The position numbers and the translations under genes were made by a program. Under the pieces are notes generated by a model. It saw only the letters and a list, made by a program, of their open reading frames with translations, was not told where the DNA came from and did no database searches. Shown here piece by piece: positions 15,780 to 24,049 of a stretch of DNA of 64,000 bases. The stretch comes from Planctomycetaceae bacterium (GTDB lineage Bacteria > Planctomycetota > Planctomycetia > Pirellulales > Pirellulaceae). Numbering within the stretch: position 1 is the first letter of the stretch; each line of letters starts with the position of its first letter. Location: the NCBI GenBank assembly GCA_027487485.1, contig JAIYDN010000067.1:1-64000 (forward strand), read 5' to 3'.

Positions 15780-17765
15780 CTATGCCCCCGCAAGTTGCTT
15801 TTCTTTGGCTTCTGCCTTGGGGGCCTTGGTGTTGGATCGCTCTTTCCAAACCTTTTCAATCTCCTCTGCACCAACCAGGCCGTACAACCGGGGACGAGGA
15901 GGCAAGAGACGTGTGTCGACATCTTCGTAGGAAAGATCAGGTTCGGCACCGTTCCAGGTGCAAATGGTCGACTTCAAAAATTTCTTGTTGTTTTCCACGA
16001 ACGAATCGCACCAAGCTTCTGCTTCTTTTCGCTTTTCTGTTGGATCGGTAGCGGAAAGACTTGGCATCGAAAACGCTGGTTTGTAATGAGCTCCGCGGCT
16101 TTCGTCGCGATGCAAAGCACCCTTCAGGATGCACATGGCCGATGGGAACATGTCTTGAACGGCTTTGGTGAAGATCACGTTTTGGTTCGTCCAGCTTCCA
16201 GTATCCGAAAGTGCACATCGCGATGCTCGATCGCTCAATTCACAAACCTTTCGGTAGGCTTCGGTCAATTGCCCATTGTCTCGAACAACAGTAGCAGCCC
16301 GAGTCATCACATCACCAAGTTCTTGGTGAAGCAGATAAGGATTCTCGTCACCGGCGTTGTTGGCAAGAAGCTTTTTGTGTCGGCCTTCGTGAACAGCAAG
16401 AGCCTTTTCAAAGAGGCTCTTCGGCAAATCGGCAGCTGCTTTGTGGTTCTTCATCCAGTTGACAATTCCCGGCGCAACGAAGAGACCGCTGAAAATGCAA
16501 CTGAGCAGAGAGTTCGCACCGAGTCGGTTTGCGCCGTGGTACTGGTAATCGCACTCACCTAGAGCGTACAAGCCGGGCACGTTGGTGGATTGGTTCTTGG
16601 GGGAGCCGGGCAACAGTCCACCATCTGCGTTGGCCTCGTAATCGACCCATAGTCCACCCATGCTGTAGTGAACCGCTGGGAAAATCTTCATCGGTTCTTC
16701 GCGTGGATCCACACCTTGGAACTTTTCGTAAATCTCCAGGATCCCACCCAGCTTTCGATCAAGCTCGGCGCGAGAAATATGCGTCAGGTCCAGGTAAACC
16801 GACATTCGAGTTGGATCGACCGACAAACCTTCGTTCACGCAAATATTGAAGATCTCCCGCGTGGCAATATCGCGAGGGACCAGATTACCGTATTTTGGAA
16901 ACCGTTCTTCAAGGAAATAATACCGTTCAGTCTCTGGGATTTCTTTAGGATACCGAGGATCATTGGCCTTCCTAGGCACCCATACTCGCCCACCTTCGCC
17001 ACGAGCTGATTCGCTCATAAGCCGCAATTTGTCTGCACCCGGAATTGCAGTCGGGTGAACCTGGATGAATTCGGGGTTCCCGATTTTTGCTCCGGCTTGG
17101 AAGCATCGACTGGCTGCGCTGCCCGTGCAGAAGACCGACATGGTCGACCTGCCGTACAGCAACCCATTTCCGCCCGTGGCAACCACTACCGCGTCAGCCG
17201 GAAAGGCTCGCATTTCCATGGTCACCATGTCTTGAGCGGCCGCTCCGACACAACGGCCATTGTCATCCAAGATAGGCCCCAAGAAGTCCCAAAATTCGTA
17301 CTTCTTGACCAAGCCTTCCGATTCCCTGCGTCGAACTTGTTCATCCAAAGCATACAGAAGTTGCTGTCCGGTGGTGGCACCTGCGAACGCGGTACGTTTG
17401 TAAAGGGTTCCACCGAACCTGCGACGGTCGATGAAGCCTTCCGGCGTTCGGTTGAAGGTAACTCCCAAGCGATCCATCAAATCGATCACCTTGGGTGCCC
17501 AGTAGGCCATTTCCTTGACGGGAGGTTGGTTCTGCAAAAAGTCCCCGCCGTAGATGGTGTCGTCAAAGTGCTTCCACTCGTCATCCCCATCTTGTCGCGT
17601 CATATCGCTGACGCTGTTGATTCCACCTTGGGCACATACGCTGTGAGAGCGTTTCACGGGGGTTAAACTAAGGAGATCAACCTGCACGCCTAGCTCTGCA
17701 AGCTTCATGGTTGCTGCTAGACCAGCGAGTCCGCCGCCAACAACAAGAACGCGATTGCTACCCAT
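15780..17765 (-). CDS. sdhA: Succinate dehydrogenase/fumarate reductase flavoprotein subunit
   Basis: 661 residues. It oxidises succinate to fumarate with covalently bound FAD. The N-terminal dinucleotide motif VLVVGGGLAGLAATMKLAE, the SHSVCAQGGIN segment with the FAD-linking His, the HPTAIPG and SARGEGGRVWVPR blocks and the late HGANRLGANSLLSCIF are intact. Overall layout fits the type B, five-helix-anchor enzymes (as in Bacteroidetes and epsilonproteobacteria) rather than the E. coli type. It lies between sdhC (161-bp gap) and sdhB (76-bp gap). Confidence 0.97.
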   Translation of the reverse strand: MGSNRVLVVGGGLAGLAATMKLAELGVQVDLLSLTPVKRSHSVCAQGGINSVSDMTRQDGDDEWKHFDDTIYGGDFLQNQPPVKEMAYWAPKVIDLMDRLGVTFNRTPEGFIDRRRFGGTLYKRTAFAGATTGQQLLYALDEQVRRRESEGLVKKYEFWDFLGPILDDNGRCVGAAAQDMVTMEMRAFPADAVVVATGGNGLLYGRSTMSVFCTGSAASRCFQAGAKIGNPEFIQVHPTAIPGADKLRLMSESARGEGGRVWVPRKANDPRYPKEIPETERYYFLEERFPKYGNLVPRDIATREIFNICVNEGLSVDPTRMSVYLDLTHISRAELDRKLGGILEIYEKFQGVDPREEPMKIFPAVHYSMGGLWVDYEANADGGLLPGSPKNQSTNVPGLYALGECDYQYHGANRLGANSLLSCIFSGLFVAPGIVNWMKNHKAAADLPKSLFEKALAVHEGRHKKLLANNAGDENPYLLHQELGDVMTRAATVVRDNGQLTEAYRKVCELSDRASRCALSDTGSWTNQNVIFTKAVQDMFPSAMCILKGALHRDESRGAHYKPAFSMPSLSATDPTEKRKEAEAWCDSFVENNKKFLKSTICTWNGAEPDLSYEDVDTRLLPPRPRLYGLVGAEEIEKVWKERSNTKAPKAEAKEKQLAGA

Positions 17766-17926
17766 CGATCTTCACCATCCGAAAATGTTTGAATGAAATG
17801 TAAATGTTTTAGATTACAGCTGTTTTTTTACAGCTTTCCACAAGGAAAAGCTTTTGATCATTTTGATGTGTGCGAAAATAACCGAAGTGCTGGTTGGGCC
17901 GATAACCGCCCAAGTCCTAAGCCTAG

Positions 17927-18766
17927 CTATTTCACTGGTTCTGGTTTAGGTTCCGGAGCCACTACATGTCCTTGGGTTCGTTTGTGGTCGTCCGGAGTGA
18001 TTGTATGGCCTTTGACTCGTGATTCGTACATTTCGTTTTCAATGATTTCGGCTTCCTTGGCGTCGGTAGTCTTCACGGCAACCAGCGAACTGAGTCCCGC
18101 CATTCCGATAAATACGCCGAAAATGGCACAAGCGATGCTCGCTCGGTGTTGCGATTTCGGAGTCAACCAGACACCCCAGGTTATCCCTGCGGTCCAAATA
18201 CCGTTGGCCAAATGGAAAGTGCAAGCCAAAACGCCTATCGCATAAAAAATGGGCCAAACAATCCCCAGGCTGTTCATGGCGTTTGCAAGGGAGCTCGCCG
18301 CGTTGTAGGGACGAAACTGGGCCATCCCAAGCGGTTCAGCAACGCTTTTCAGCCACCAATCAGCATGAAACCACCCATGCAAATGAAACACGTGCGTGAA
18401 AATGAACAGGATTGCAATGTAACCCGTCGTTCGCTGCCATGTGTAGCGACGGTTTCCGACGGTGCGATAACTTTGGAGATTCGACTTTCCCGATCTCGAG
18501 ATCCAAACACCGAAGGAAGCATGAAAGATGATGGGCAAGAAAATGAAAGCCCATTCAATCACCGGCAAAAACGGCAGGCTGTGGATGGTGAAAACATTGT
18601 TTTGAAAAACAGATGCTCCGCCCAGAAGACTTGCGTTCGTCACTAAGTGGACGCACATGTAGGCCCCCACGGGGACAAGTCCGCTTAAGGAGTGAAGTCG
18701 CCTGATCAGGAACTCATTTCGCTTGAAAAACGAAATCGGTGCAGCCGGGGTTGGGTGCGAGCTCAT
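17927..18766 (-). CDS. sdhC: Succinate dehydrogenase cytochrome b subunit
   Basis: 279 residues from the ATG at 18766; an upstream extension in frame is not hydrophobic and looks spurious. The protein has about five membrane helices with conserved His residues (RRLHSLSGLVPVGAYMCVHL, and later IFHASFGVW and FTHVFHLHGWF) that should bind two haem b groups. This is the single-anchor type B form, which fits the absence of sdhD. It anchors SdhAB and reduces menaquinone or another quinone. The C-terminus is charged and cytoplasmic. First gene of sdhCAB. Confidence 0.93.
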   Translation of the reverse strand: MSSHPTPAAPISFFKRNEFLIRRLHSLSGLVPVGAYMCVHLVTNASLLGGASVFQNNVFTIHSLPFLPVIEWAFIFLPIIFHASFGVWISRSGKSNLQSYRTVGNRRYTWQRTTGYIAILFIFTHVFHLHGWFHADWWLKSVAEPLGMAQFRPYNAASSLANAMNSLGIVWPIFYAIGVLACTFHLANGIWTAGITWGVWLTPKSQHRASIACAIFGVFIGMAGLSSLVAVKTTDAKEAEIIENEMYESRVKGHTITPDDHKRTQGHVVAPEPKPEPVK

Positions 18767-19016
18767 AAAGAATTTTCTCGGTCTTACGGCGGGGTGCGAG
18801 GTACAAAAAGTTGGTTGATCAAAAAGAAACGGATCAGATTTGGTTATGTGAGCTATCTCAACATTCTGCTTCCACTGACTCTTAGCCGTAAAGGATATCT
18901 CAGTTTTAACTTGGCACCAAGGGCTATCCTCAACTAGCATGACCGTCAAAATCCGAATACTACGCCAAGTTTCGGTTGCGAAGAGTTTGTCAATCGCGTC
19001 AAAATTTCTTGTTTCG

Positions 19017-19046
19017 TTGACAGGGCAGATTTAGTCGAACTATACT
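19017..19046 (+). promoter_or_regulatory. Sigma-70 promoter of the coiled-coil protein gene
   Basis: TTGACA (19017-19022), an 18-bp spacer and TATACT (19041-19046): a near-consensus pair, about 115 bp before the ATG at 19161. It lies in the 394-bp region divergent from sdhC. The sdhC promoter must lie in the same region on the other strand, but I cannot place it. Confidence 0.65.
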
Positions 19047-19160
19047 CGAAGTCCGGTGGATTGCTGTCTCCAGTCCGCTCGGGTAATTCTCCTTGCATAA
19101 CAAAGGAGCTTGCCCACCTATTCCCTTTCGTTTGTCGCACCATTCCCAGCGGATGATTAC

Positions 19161-20000
19161 ATGACACTCCTCGGCCGAATCTTTACCCTCTTGGTCCTTC
19201 TATTGAGTGTGGCCTTTTTCATCATTTCGTTGCTCGCAAACTCGACTCACATCGACCACAAGAAGAAAGTCGCTACTTTCCAGACGCAAGCGAAGCAGTT
19301 GGAAACAACCGTGGATGAGCTGAAGAAGCTGGTAGAACAGCTGCAAACGGCTCGGGCTCAGGAGCAAGCGGGTCGTAGAGCGGCTTTGGCAGCATTGCAA
19401 ACCCAGCTTGAAAACGCCAAGGAGCAATTGGCGCAGGCGACTACCGAATTGAACGATAAGGCTGCAGCATTAACTCAGCAAACCCAAAGCTTGTCCGCAA
19501 CGGTGGATCGGGTAAAGCAGATTACAACTCAGAACGATACACTGAAGGCTGAAATCGATAAAATCATTACAGACCGCAACGATCAACGTCGCAAAGTGAT
19601 CACGCTAACTGACAATTTGAACGGACTAATGAGCCGCGAAGCTGATTTGATTTCGGAGCGTAGCAAGCTACAGCAAAGTTCTACCTACTACCAAGCGAAG
19701 GCAGAGATGGCTGAATCCGCCTTGAAAACTGCCGGAATCAAAGATTTTGATGACGTACCCCCTGCAGATCTCAAGGGCGTTGTCTTGGAAGTCGGCAGCA
19801 ATCAGTCGGTTGTTGTGTCGGTCGGAAAAGATGACGGCTTGCGAGAAGGACACAAGCTAGAAGTTTATCGAAGCGGCCAGTATCTCGGCCGGATTCAAAT
19901 CGGACGGGTTGAAGACGATAAGGCTACCGGGCAGATCCTGACTTCGTTCCGCAAGGGCTACATCCAAGCAGGTGACAAGGTCGCTGCAAAGGTCAACTAA
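19161..20000 (+). CDS. Membrane-anchored coiled-coil protein
   Basis: 279 residues from the ATG at 19161; the longer frame adds unsupported residues. One membrane helix (about 7-27, FTLLVLLLSVAFFIISLLA) is followed by a long coiled coil (about 35-200) rich in Gln, Lys, Leu and Ala. The last ~75 residues are predicted beta-rich (GVVLEVGSNQSVVVSVGKDDG, then RIQIGRVEDDKATGQI) and recall the small SH3-like domains that end some envelope proteins. It probably spans from the cytoplasmic membrane into the periplasm. The function is unknown; MreC-like architecture (anchor, coiled coil, beta domain) is a loose comparison. Confidence 0.85.
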   Translation: MTLLGRIFTLLVLLLSVAFFIISLLANSTHIDHKKKVATFQTQAKQLETTVDELKKLVEQLQTARAQEQAGRRAALAALQTQLENAKEQLAQATTELNDKAAALTQQTQSLSATVDRVKQITTQNDTLKAEIDKIITDRNDQRRKVITLTDNLNGLMSREADLISERSKLQQSSTYYQAKAEMAESALKTAGIKDFDDVPPADLKGVVLEVGSNQSVVVSVGKDDGLREGHKLEVYRSGQYLGRIQIGRVEDDKATGQILTSFRKGYIQAGDKVAAKVN

Positions 20001-20017
20001 GAGAAGCAAGCATTCAA

Positions 20018-20035
20018 ATCGTTTTCGAAAACGAT
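20018..20035. other. 18-bp perfect palindrome
   Basis: ATCGTTTTCGAAAACGAT reads the same on both strands. It lies between the coiled-coil gene and the 37-residue protein gene, about 40 bp before the latter's start. It could be an operator or an mRNA stem. Confidence 0.6.
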
Positions 20036-20074
20036 CCACCATTTCGTAAGCCACCTAACTAAACCACGATTAGC

Positions 20075-20188
20075 ATGTCAGCAAAGCATCCCATTTCGGT
20101 CTACACCATGATGATGGTCCTTGCGACAATTTTCATGTTTTTGGCGTGCCTATTCATGGGAATCGAATGGGCTCGGTACGGCAGTTAG
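20075..20188 (+). CDS. Small single-pass membrane protein (37 aa)
   Basis: 37 residues: MSAKHPISVYTMMMVLATIF begins it, followed by one continuous hydrophobic helix and the end GIEWARYGS. ATG at 20075, TAG at 20186-20188. It follows the coiled-coil membrane protein on the same strand by 74 bp and is probably co-transcribed. Short membrane proteins next to an anchored coiled-coil protein may be assembly partners (inference). Too short for family assignment, but the composition is coherent and the helix has conserved-looking polar flanks. Confidence 0.6.
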   Translation: MSAKHPISVYTMMMVLATIFMFLACLFMGIEWARYGS

Positions 20189-20207
20189 CGTTTCGACGTA
20201 GCTCAGA

Positions 20208-20402
20208 TTACTCTTGAGCTGCCACTGGAGCCGCCGGCGATTCCGCCTTCAATAGCGTCTCAATCTGCAAGTTTAGTTGATCCATGTCGGCCAGCAATTG
20301 ATCGTACTGGCTCATCAGCGACCCCAGGGTTGCAATTTCCTCGGGTGCCAAAGCCACATTGGGTTCTTCGTCGATGGTTGGGGTTTGGTCGTTGGATACC
20401 AT
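20208..20402 (-). CDS. Small acidic coiled-coil protein
   Basis: 64 residues from the ATG at 20402, which has GGAG 8 bases upstream. The acidic N-terminus is followed by a leucine-rich helix (GSLMSQYDQLLADMDQLNLQ) likely to form a coiled coil, and an Ala/Pro-rich end. No cysteine, no signal peptide: probably cytoplasmic. Not recognised. It is convergent with the 37-residue gene. Confidence 0.6.
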   Translation of the reverse strand: MVSNDQTPTIDEEPNVALAPEEIATLGSLMSQYDQLLADMDQLNLQIETLLKAESPAAPVAAQE

Positions 20403-20677
20403 TTCGTTTTCTCCAGGAAACAAAGGGATACCAACTTGCTTTCGTCTTGTTCGCGGTCAGCCATGGACGCAAAAGAAACCGCGCCTAGTTGTGCCGATCC
20501 GTTAAGCCCTTCTACTTAGGTTGCGGTTTCTACATACGGCGACCGATCCAGCCAAAGCGAATGACGGCATTCCAGGGGTGTTGAGCTTTGCAACAGCAGC
20601 AAGCTTTGAACGTGAGCTTGGAGCCGTTCGCCCTGCTTTGGTACGATCGTTGCATCCCAGTAGAAATCGTGATGCAT

Positions 20678-20698
20678 GCTGCCAAACGTGTTGGCAGC
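20678..20698. other. 8-bp stem-loop upstream of the metallopeptidase
   Basis: GCTGCCAA (20678-20685) and TTGGCAGC (20691-20698) are perfect complements with a 5-base loop, 43 bp before the metallopeptidase start. Possible leader structure. The rest of 20403-20740 shows no further gene. Confidence 0.4.
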
Positions 20699-20740
20699 CA
20701 CGGTTTCGTCCAACGTTGCCTTTGTTTTGGAAAGCTTTCT

Positions 20741-21448
20741 ATGCTTTACTTTGTACTTGTCATTCCAGCCATGCTTTTAGCGCTTGGAGCACAATGGCTC
20801 GTTCGCTCAGCATACAACCGTTCCAGTCAAATTCCTGCTCGGATGAGCGGTGCTGCAGCGGCACGGAAGATCCTGGATGCAAACGGTTTGCAACACGTAC
20901 CGATCGAAGTTACGCACGGTTACTTGTCCGATCATTATGATCCGTCAACCAAGGTGGTTCGTTTAAGCGAAGACGTCTTTCAGGGGCATTCGATGGCTGC
21001 AGTTGGAATCGCGGCTCACGAAGTAGGGCACGCTATTCAAGATGCGAGAAACTACATGCCGTTGGTTATCCGCAACGTAGCCGTACCCGTGGCAGGCTTT
21101 GGAAGTTCCTTGAGCCAAGTCTTTTTGATTGCGGCCATGGGCTTGATGTTCGCTGGCCAGTCTGGGCTTGCTGCCGGAGCCATGCTGCTTTTTGTGATTG
21201 GTTTCTCAGCAACAGTCCTGTTTCAGATCATCAATCTACCGGTCGAGTTCAACGCCAGTTCGCGTGCGAAGACAGAGCTCGTTTCGCTGGGCATTGTGCA
21301 TGGACAAGAGTTGTCAGGTGTCAATAAAGTGCTGACCGCAGCAGCCCTGACCTACGTTGCAGGGACCTTGCAGACGATCGCGACCCTTGCCTATTACATC
21401 TTCCAGTTCCTGATGATTTCGGGAATGGGAAGCCAACGAGAAGAATAA
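20741..21448 (+). CDS. Neutral zinc metallopeptidase (YugP family)
   Basis: 235 residues from the ATG at 20741 (GGAAAG upstream); the longer frame adds non-hydrophobic residues. The typical family length is about 230. An N-terminal membrane helix (LYFVLVIPAMLLALGAQWLV) precedes the catalytic motif AAHEVGHAIQ (HExxH), with two or three more membrane helices around GLMFAGQSGLAAGAMLLFVI and the C-terminus. It is an integral-membrane zinc protease-like protein of unknown substrate. It is convergent with the glycogen phosphorylase gene. Confidence 0.9.
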   Translation: MLYFVLVIPAMLLALGAQWLVRSAYNRSSQIPARMSGAAAARKILDANGLQHVPIEVTHGYLSDHYDPSTKVVRLSEDVFQGHSMAAVGIAAHEVGHAIQDARNYMPLVIRNVAVPVAGFGSSLSQVFLIAAMGLMFAGQSGLAAGAMLLFVIGFSATVLFQIINLPVEFNASSRAKTELVSLGIVHGQELSGVNKVLTAAALTYVAGTLQTIATLAYYIFQFLMISGMGSQREE

Positions 21449-21475
21449 GGCAAAGGACCCATCGGATTTTGCCAT

Positions 21476-21535
21476 CTTTCGGTTTGGCCGTCGAATTGGT
21501 CGTCGCTTCGAACGCCAACCGCACCAAACCGAAAG
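21476..21535. terminator. Hairpin between convergent genes
   Basis: CTTTCGGTTTGG (21476-21487) and CCAAACCGAAAG (21524-21535) are perfect 12-bp complements, and the 36-base interior can pair further (TTGGTCG with CGCCAA). It lies between the convergent metallopeptidase and phosphorylase genes and could end transcription in both directions, though T-tracts are weak. Confidence 0.55.
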
Positions 21536-21554
21536 AGACTTGCAAATCCCAAAA

Positions 21555-23759
21555 CTAGTCAAAGACCTTCATTTCGCAGCTCAGTCCGCCGGCTGCTGGA
21601 ACATACGCTTGTCTTGCATAGTCCATGACCATCCGGTGGCTGCTGAAACGCCAAGCCAAGGTGCTGATGCTGTTCATCATCATCTTGATCCACTTGCGAG
21701 GCAAACCGTCTCGATCCCGATCGTAGAAGATGGGGATAATGCGTTCTTCAAGAGTCTGATACAGGTATTCTGCATCGCGTTTGTCGGTCAATCGATCATC
21801 GGTATGGCTTGTGCCCTTGCCGATTGCGAAACCGTTGGAGCCGTCGTACGCTTCCGCCCACCATCCATCTAGGATGCTGCAGTTCAATCCACCGTTGAGC
21901 ACCGTCTTTTGTCCGCTTGTGCCGGACGCTTCGAGCGGTCGACGTGGATTATTCAGCCAAACATCGACACCCTGAATCAGGTGGCGGCACACGTTGATGT
22001 CATAGTCTTCAATGAAAGCAACTCGGCCTGCGAATCGCGAGTCCAGTCGAAGGTTCGCAATTTCTTGAATGAAGCGTTTCCCAGGTTCATCTTTCGGGTG
22101 CGCTTTGCCCGCGTAGATGATCTGGATTGGTCGCTCTGTATTGTCCAGCAATCGGCAGATGCGATCCAAATCGTTGAACAGCAAATTCGCTCTCTTGTAG
22201 GTTGCAAAGCGACGGCCAAAACCGATAGTCAGGATGTTCGGGCTTAGAATATTTCGAGCGGCTTCGACGATCTCATCGCTTTCGCCACGGCGCCGGCATT
22301 GACGGGAAACACGCCGCCGAACAAACGCCAGTAGCAGGTTCTTCAACGCATTGTGCGTTTCCCAAAGCTCACCCGGGTCAACCGAATGGATGTTTTGCCA
22401 TACATCGGGCTCACCCATTTGGCTCTTCCAGTTTGCTGGAAAATGCCGATCGTACAGCTGTTGCATTTGCCATGCGAGCCAGCTTTCGATATGCACTCCG
22501 TTGGTGATGTGCCCGATAGGGATGTTTCGTTCTTCGCGGCTGGGCCAAAGATTCTTCCACATCCGTCTCGAAATGTGCCCGTGAAGTTGGCTGACTGCGT
22601 TGGCAGCTCGAGACATTTTGAGTCCGATCACGGTCATGCAAAATGTTTCGTTCGGGTCAAATGCGTTAACACGTCCGAGCCCCATTAAATGTTCGGCGCT
22701 GATCCCAAGTGCATCTCGCAGTGGCCCAAGGTGCTCTTCAATAATCGCAGCATCAAATCGATCGTGGCCGGCTGGGACTGGAGTATGCGTTGTGAAAATC
22801 GTTGATTCAGCGGTTTCACGCATCGCATCTTCAAACGACATGCCATCGTCCGCCATGCGCTCTCGCATCACTTCAAGGGGGGCAAACGCGCTGTGCCCTT
22901 CGTTCAGATGGTAAACACCTGGGTTGATTCCAAGTGCACGCAATGCCTTGACGCCTCCGACCCCGATCACCATTTCTTGGCGAATCCGAGTTCGTTCATC
23001 GCCACCATACAGACGGCTGGTCAGTTCGCGGTCTTCAGGTCGATTGCCTTCCACGTTACAGTCCAGAAGAAACAATCGAACGCGACCAACTTGAACTTTC
23101 CATACTTTCGCAAGCAGTCGACCATTTCGAGTGTCGATTGCAACCATCAGTGGTGTTCCATCCGCCTGAAGAGCAGGCTCCAGCGGAAGGTCTTCCACCT
23201 TGGTTTCGTAATATTCTTCGCGTTGATATCCATCGCCGCTAAGATGCTGTTTGAAGTAACCGTGCGAGTAATACAAGCCGATTCCGACCAAAGGAACTCC
23301 CAGCCCGCTTGCACTCTTAACGTGGTCACCAGACAGAACCCCTAGACCGCCCGAATAAACAGGCAACGATTCATGCAGTCCAAATTCGGCTGAAAAATAA
23401 GCGACCGGCTTTCCTCCTAAAACGCCTGCATTGTTTTGAGCCCAAGTGTTTTTGCATTCCAAGTATTCTTGCAAGCGACGATATGCGTAATTCACACGGC
23501 TGTGAAGTACCATTTCGCCAGCTCGAATCGCCAATCGTTCAGGCGTGAATTCTCGGAGCAAAGCGATTGGATTGTGGTCCAATTGACGCCATCGAATAGG
23601 ATCGATGTCCCGGAAAAGACTGTTGACTTCGGGTTGCCAGCTCCACCACATGTTACGCGCAAGGGCCATGCATTTGTCATAAAGAGAATCTGCATCGATT
23701 TCGTTTGCGATTCCTGTGGCTCCCACTTCCTGTCCAAGCGAATACTCGATTTGAGTCAT
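21555..23759 (-). CDS. glgP: Alpha-glucan (glycogen) phosphorylase
   Basis: 734 residues from the ATG at 23759; a GTG 21 bases earlier is possible. It releases glucose 1-phosphate from alpha-1,4-glucan. The N-terminus (LARNMWWSWQPEVNSLFRDI) is the form with the DUF3417-type start seen in the shorter bacterial/archaeal family. YFSAEFGLHESLPVYSGGLG and the pyridoxal phosphate region EASGTSGQKTVLNGGLN with its Lys are present; the usual Met before that Lys is Gln here. It pairs functionally with glgB at 49.0 kb, though they are 25 kb apart. Two spaced direct repeats lie upstream. Confidence 0.94.
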   Translation of the reverse strand: MTQIEYSLGQEVGATGIANEIDADSLYDKCMALARNMWWSWQPEVNSLFRDIDPIRWRQLDHNPIALLREFTPERLAIRAGEMVLHSRVNYAYRRLQEYLECKNTWAQNNAGVLGGKPVAYFSAEFGLHESLPVYSGGLGVLSGDHVKSASGLGVPLVGIGLYYSHGYFKQHLSGDGYQREEYYETKVEDLPLEPALQADGTPLMVAIDTRNGRLLAKVWKVQVGRVRLFLLDCNVEGNRPEDRELTSRLYGGDERTRIRQEMVIGVGGVKALRALGINPGVYHLNEGHSAFAPLEVMRERMADDGMSFEDAMRETAESTIFTTHTPVPAGHDRFDAAIIEEHLGPLRDALGISAEHLMGLGRVNAFDPNETFCMTVIGLKMSRAANAVSQLHGHISRRMWKNLWPSREERNIPIGHITNGVHIESWLAWQMQQLYDRHFPANWKSQMGEPDVWQNIHSVDPGELWETHNALKNLLLAFVRRRVSRQCRRRGESDEIVEAARNILSPNILTIGFGRRFATYKRANLLFNDLDRICRLLDNTERPIQIIYAGKAHPKDEPGKRFIQEIANLRLDSRFAGRVAFIEDYDINVCRHLIQGVDVWLNNPRRPLEASGTSGQKTVLNGGLNCSILDGWWAEAYDGSNGFAIGKGTSHTDDRLTDKRDAEYLYQTLEERIIPIFYDRDRDGLPRKWIKMMMNSISTLAWRFSSHRMVMDYARQAYVPAAGGLSCEMKVFD

Positions 23760-23859
23760 GATTAGATTCTTTCGTATCACTAGCTATTGTTTCGAGCCCA
23801 ACCCAGTATTGAACATCGACTGAGTTTGGATCATCAATTGGTTTCAATGTCGCCCCACA

Positions 23860-23895
23860 GCGTTATCGACTGTTCTTGCTGCGTTATCGACCGTT
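23860..23895. promoter_or_regulatory. Tandem operator-like repeats upstream of glgP
   Basis: GCGTTATCGACTGTT (23860-23874) and GCGTTATCGACCGTT (23881-23895) match at 14 of 15 bases and are exactly 21 bp apart, two helical turns. A weaker third echo, GCGTATCGTCGA, follows at about 23899. They sit about 100-140 bp upstream of glgP on its 5' side. Confidence 0.5.
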
Positions 23896-24049
23896 ATAGC
23901 GTATCGTCGATGTTTATTCAAAGTGCACCTAAAATCTATCGTCACCGGCGGGGGACCAGGTAAGCTTGGTAAACTGAGACGGCAGAAATACCAGAACCAT
24001 TGGATGCAAACGTCGAGGTTGTCCTCGAGTCAGGTCGCTCTACAGATAC

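Noticed and set aside
15723-16562. 279-residue plus-strand frame opposite sdhA
   Set aside because: Opposite strand of a certain gene with well-conserved motifs; no signal or domain of its own.
18767-18949. N-terminal extension of sdhC
   Set aside because: The 61 added residues are not hydrophobic and lie outside the family; the ATG at 18766 gives the usual length.
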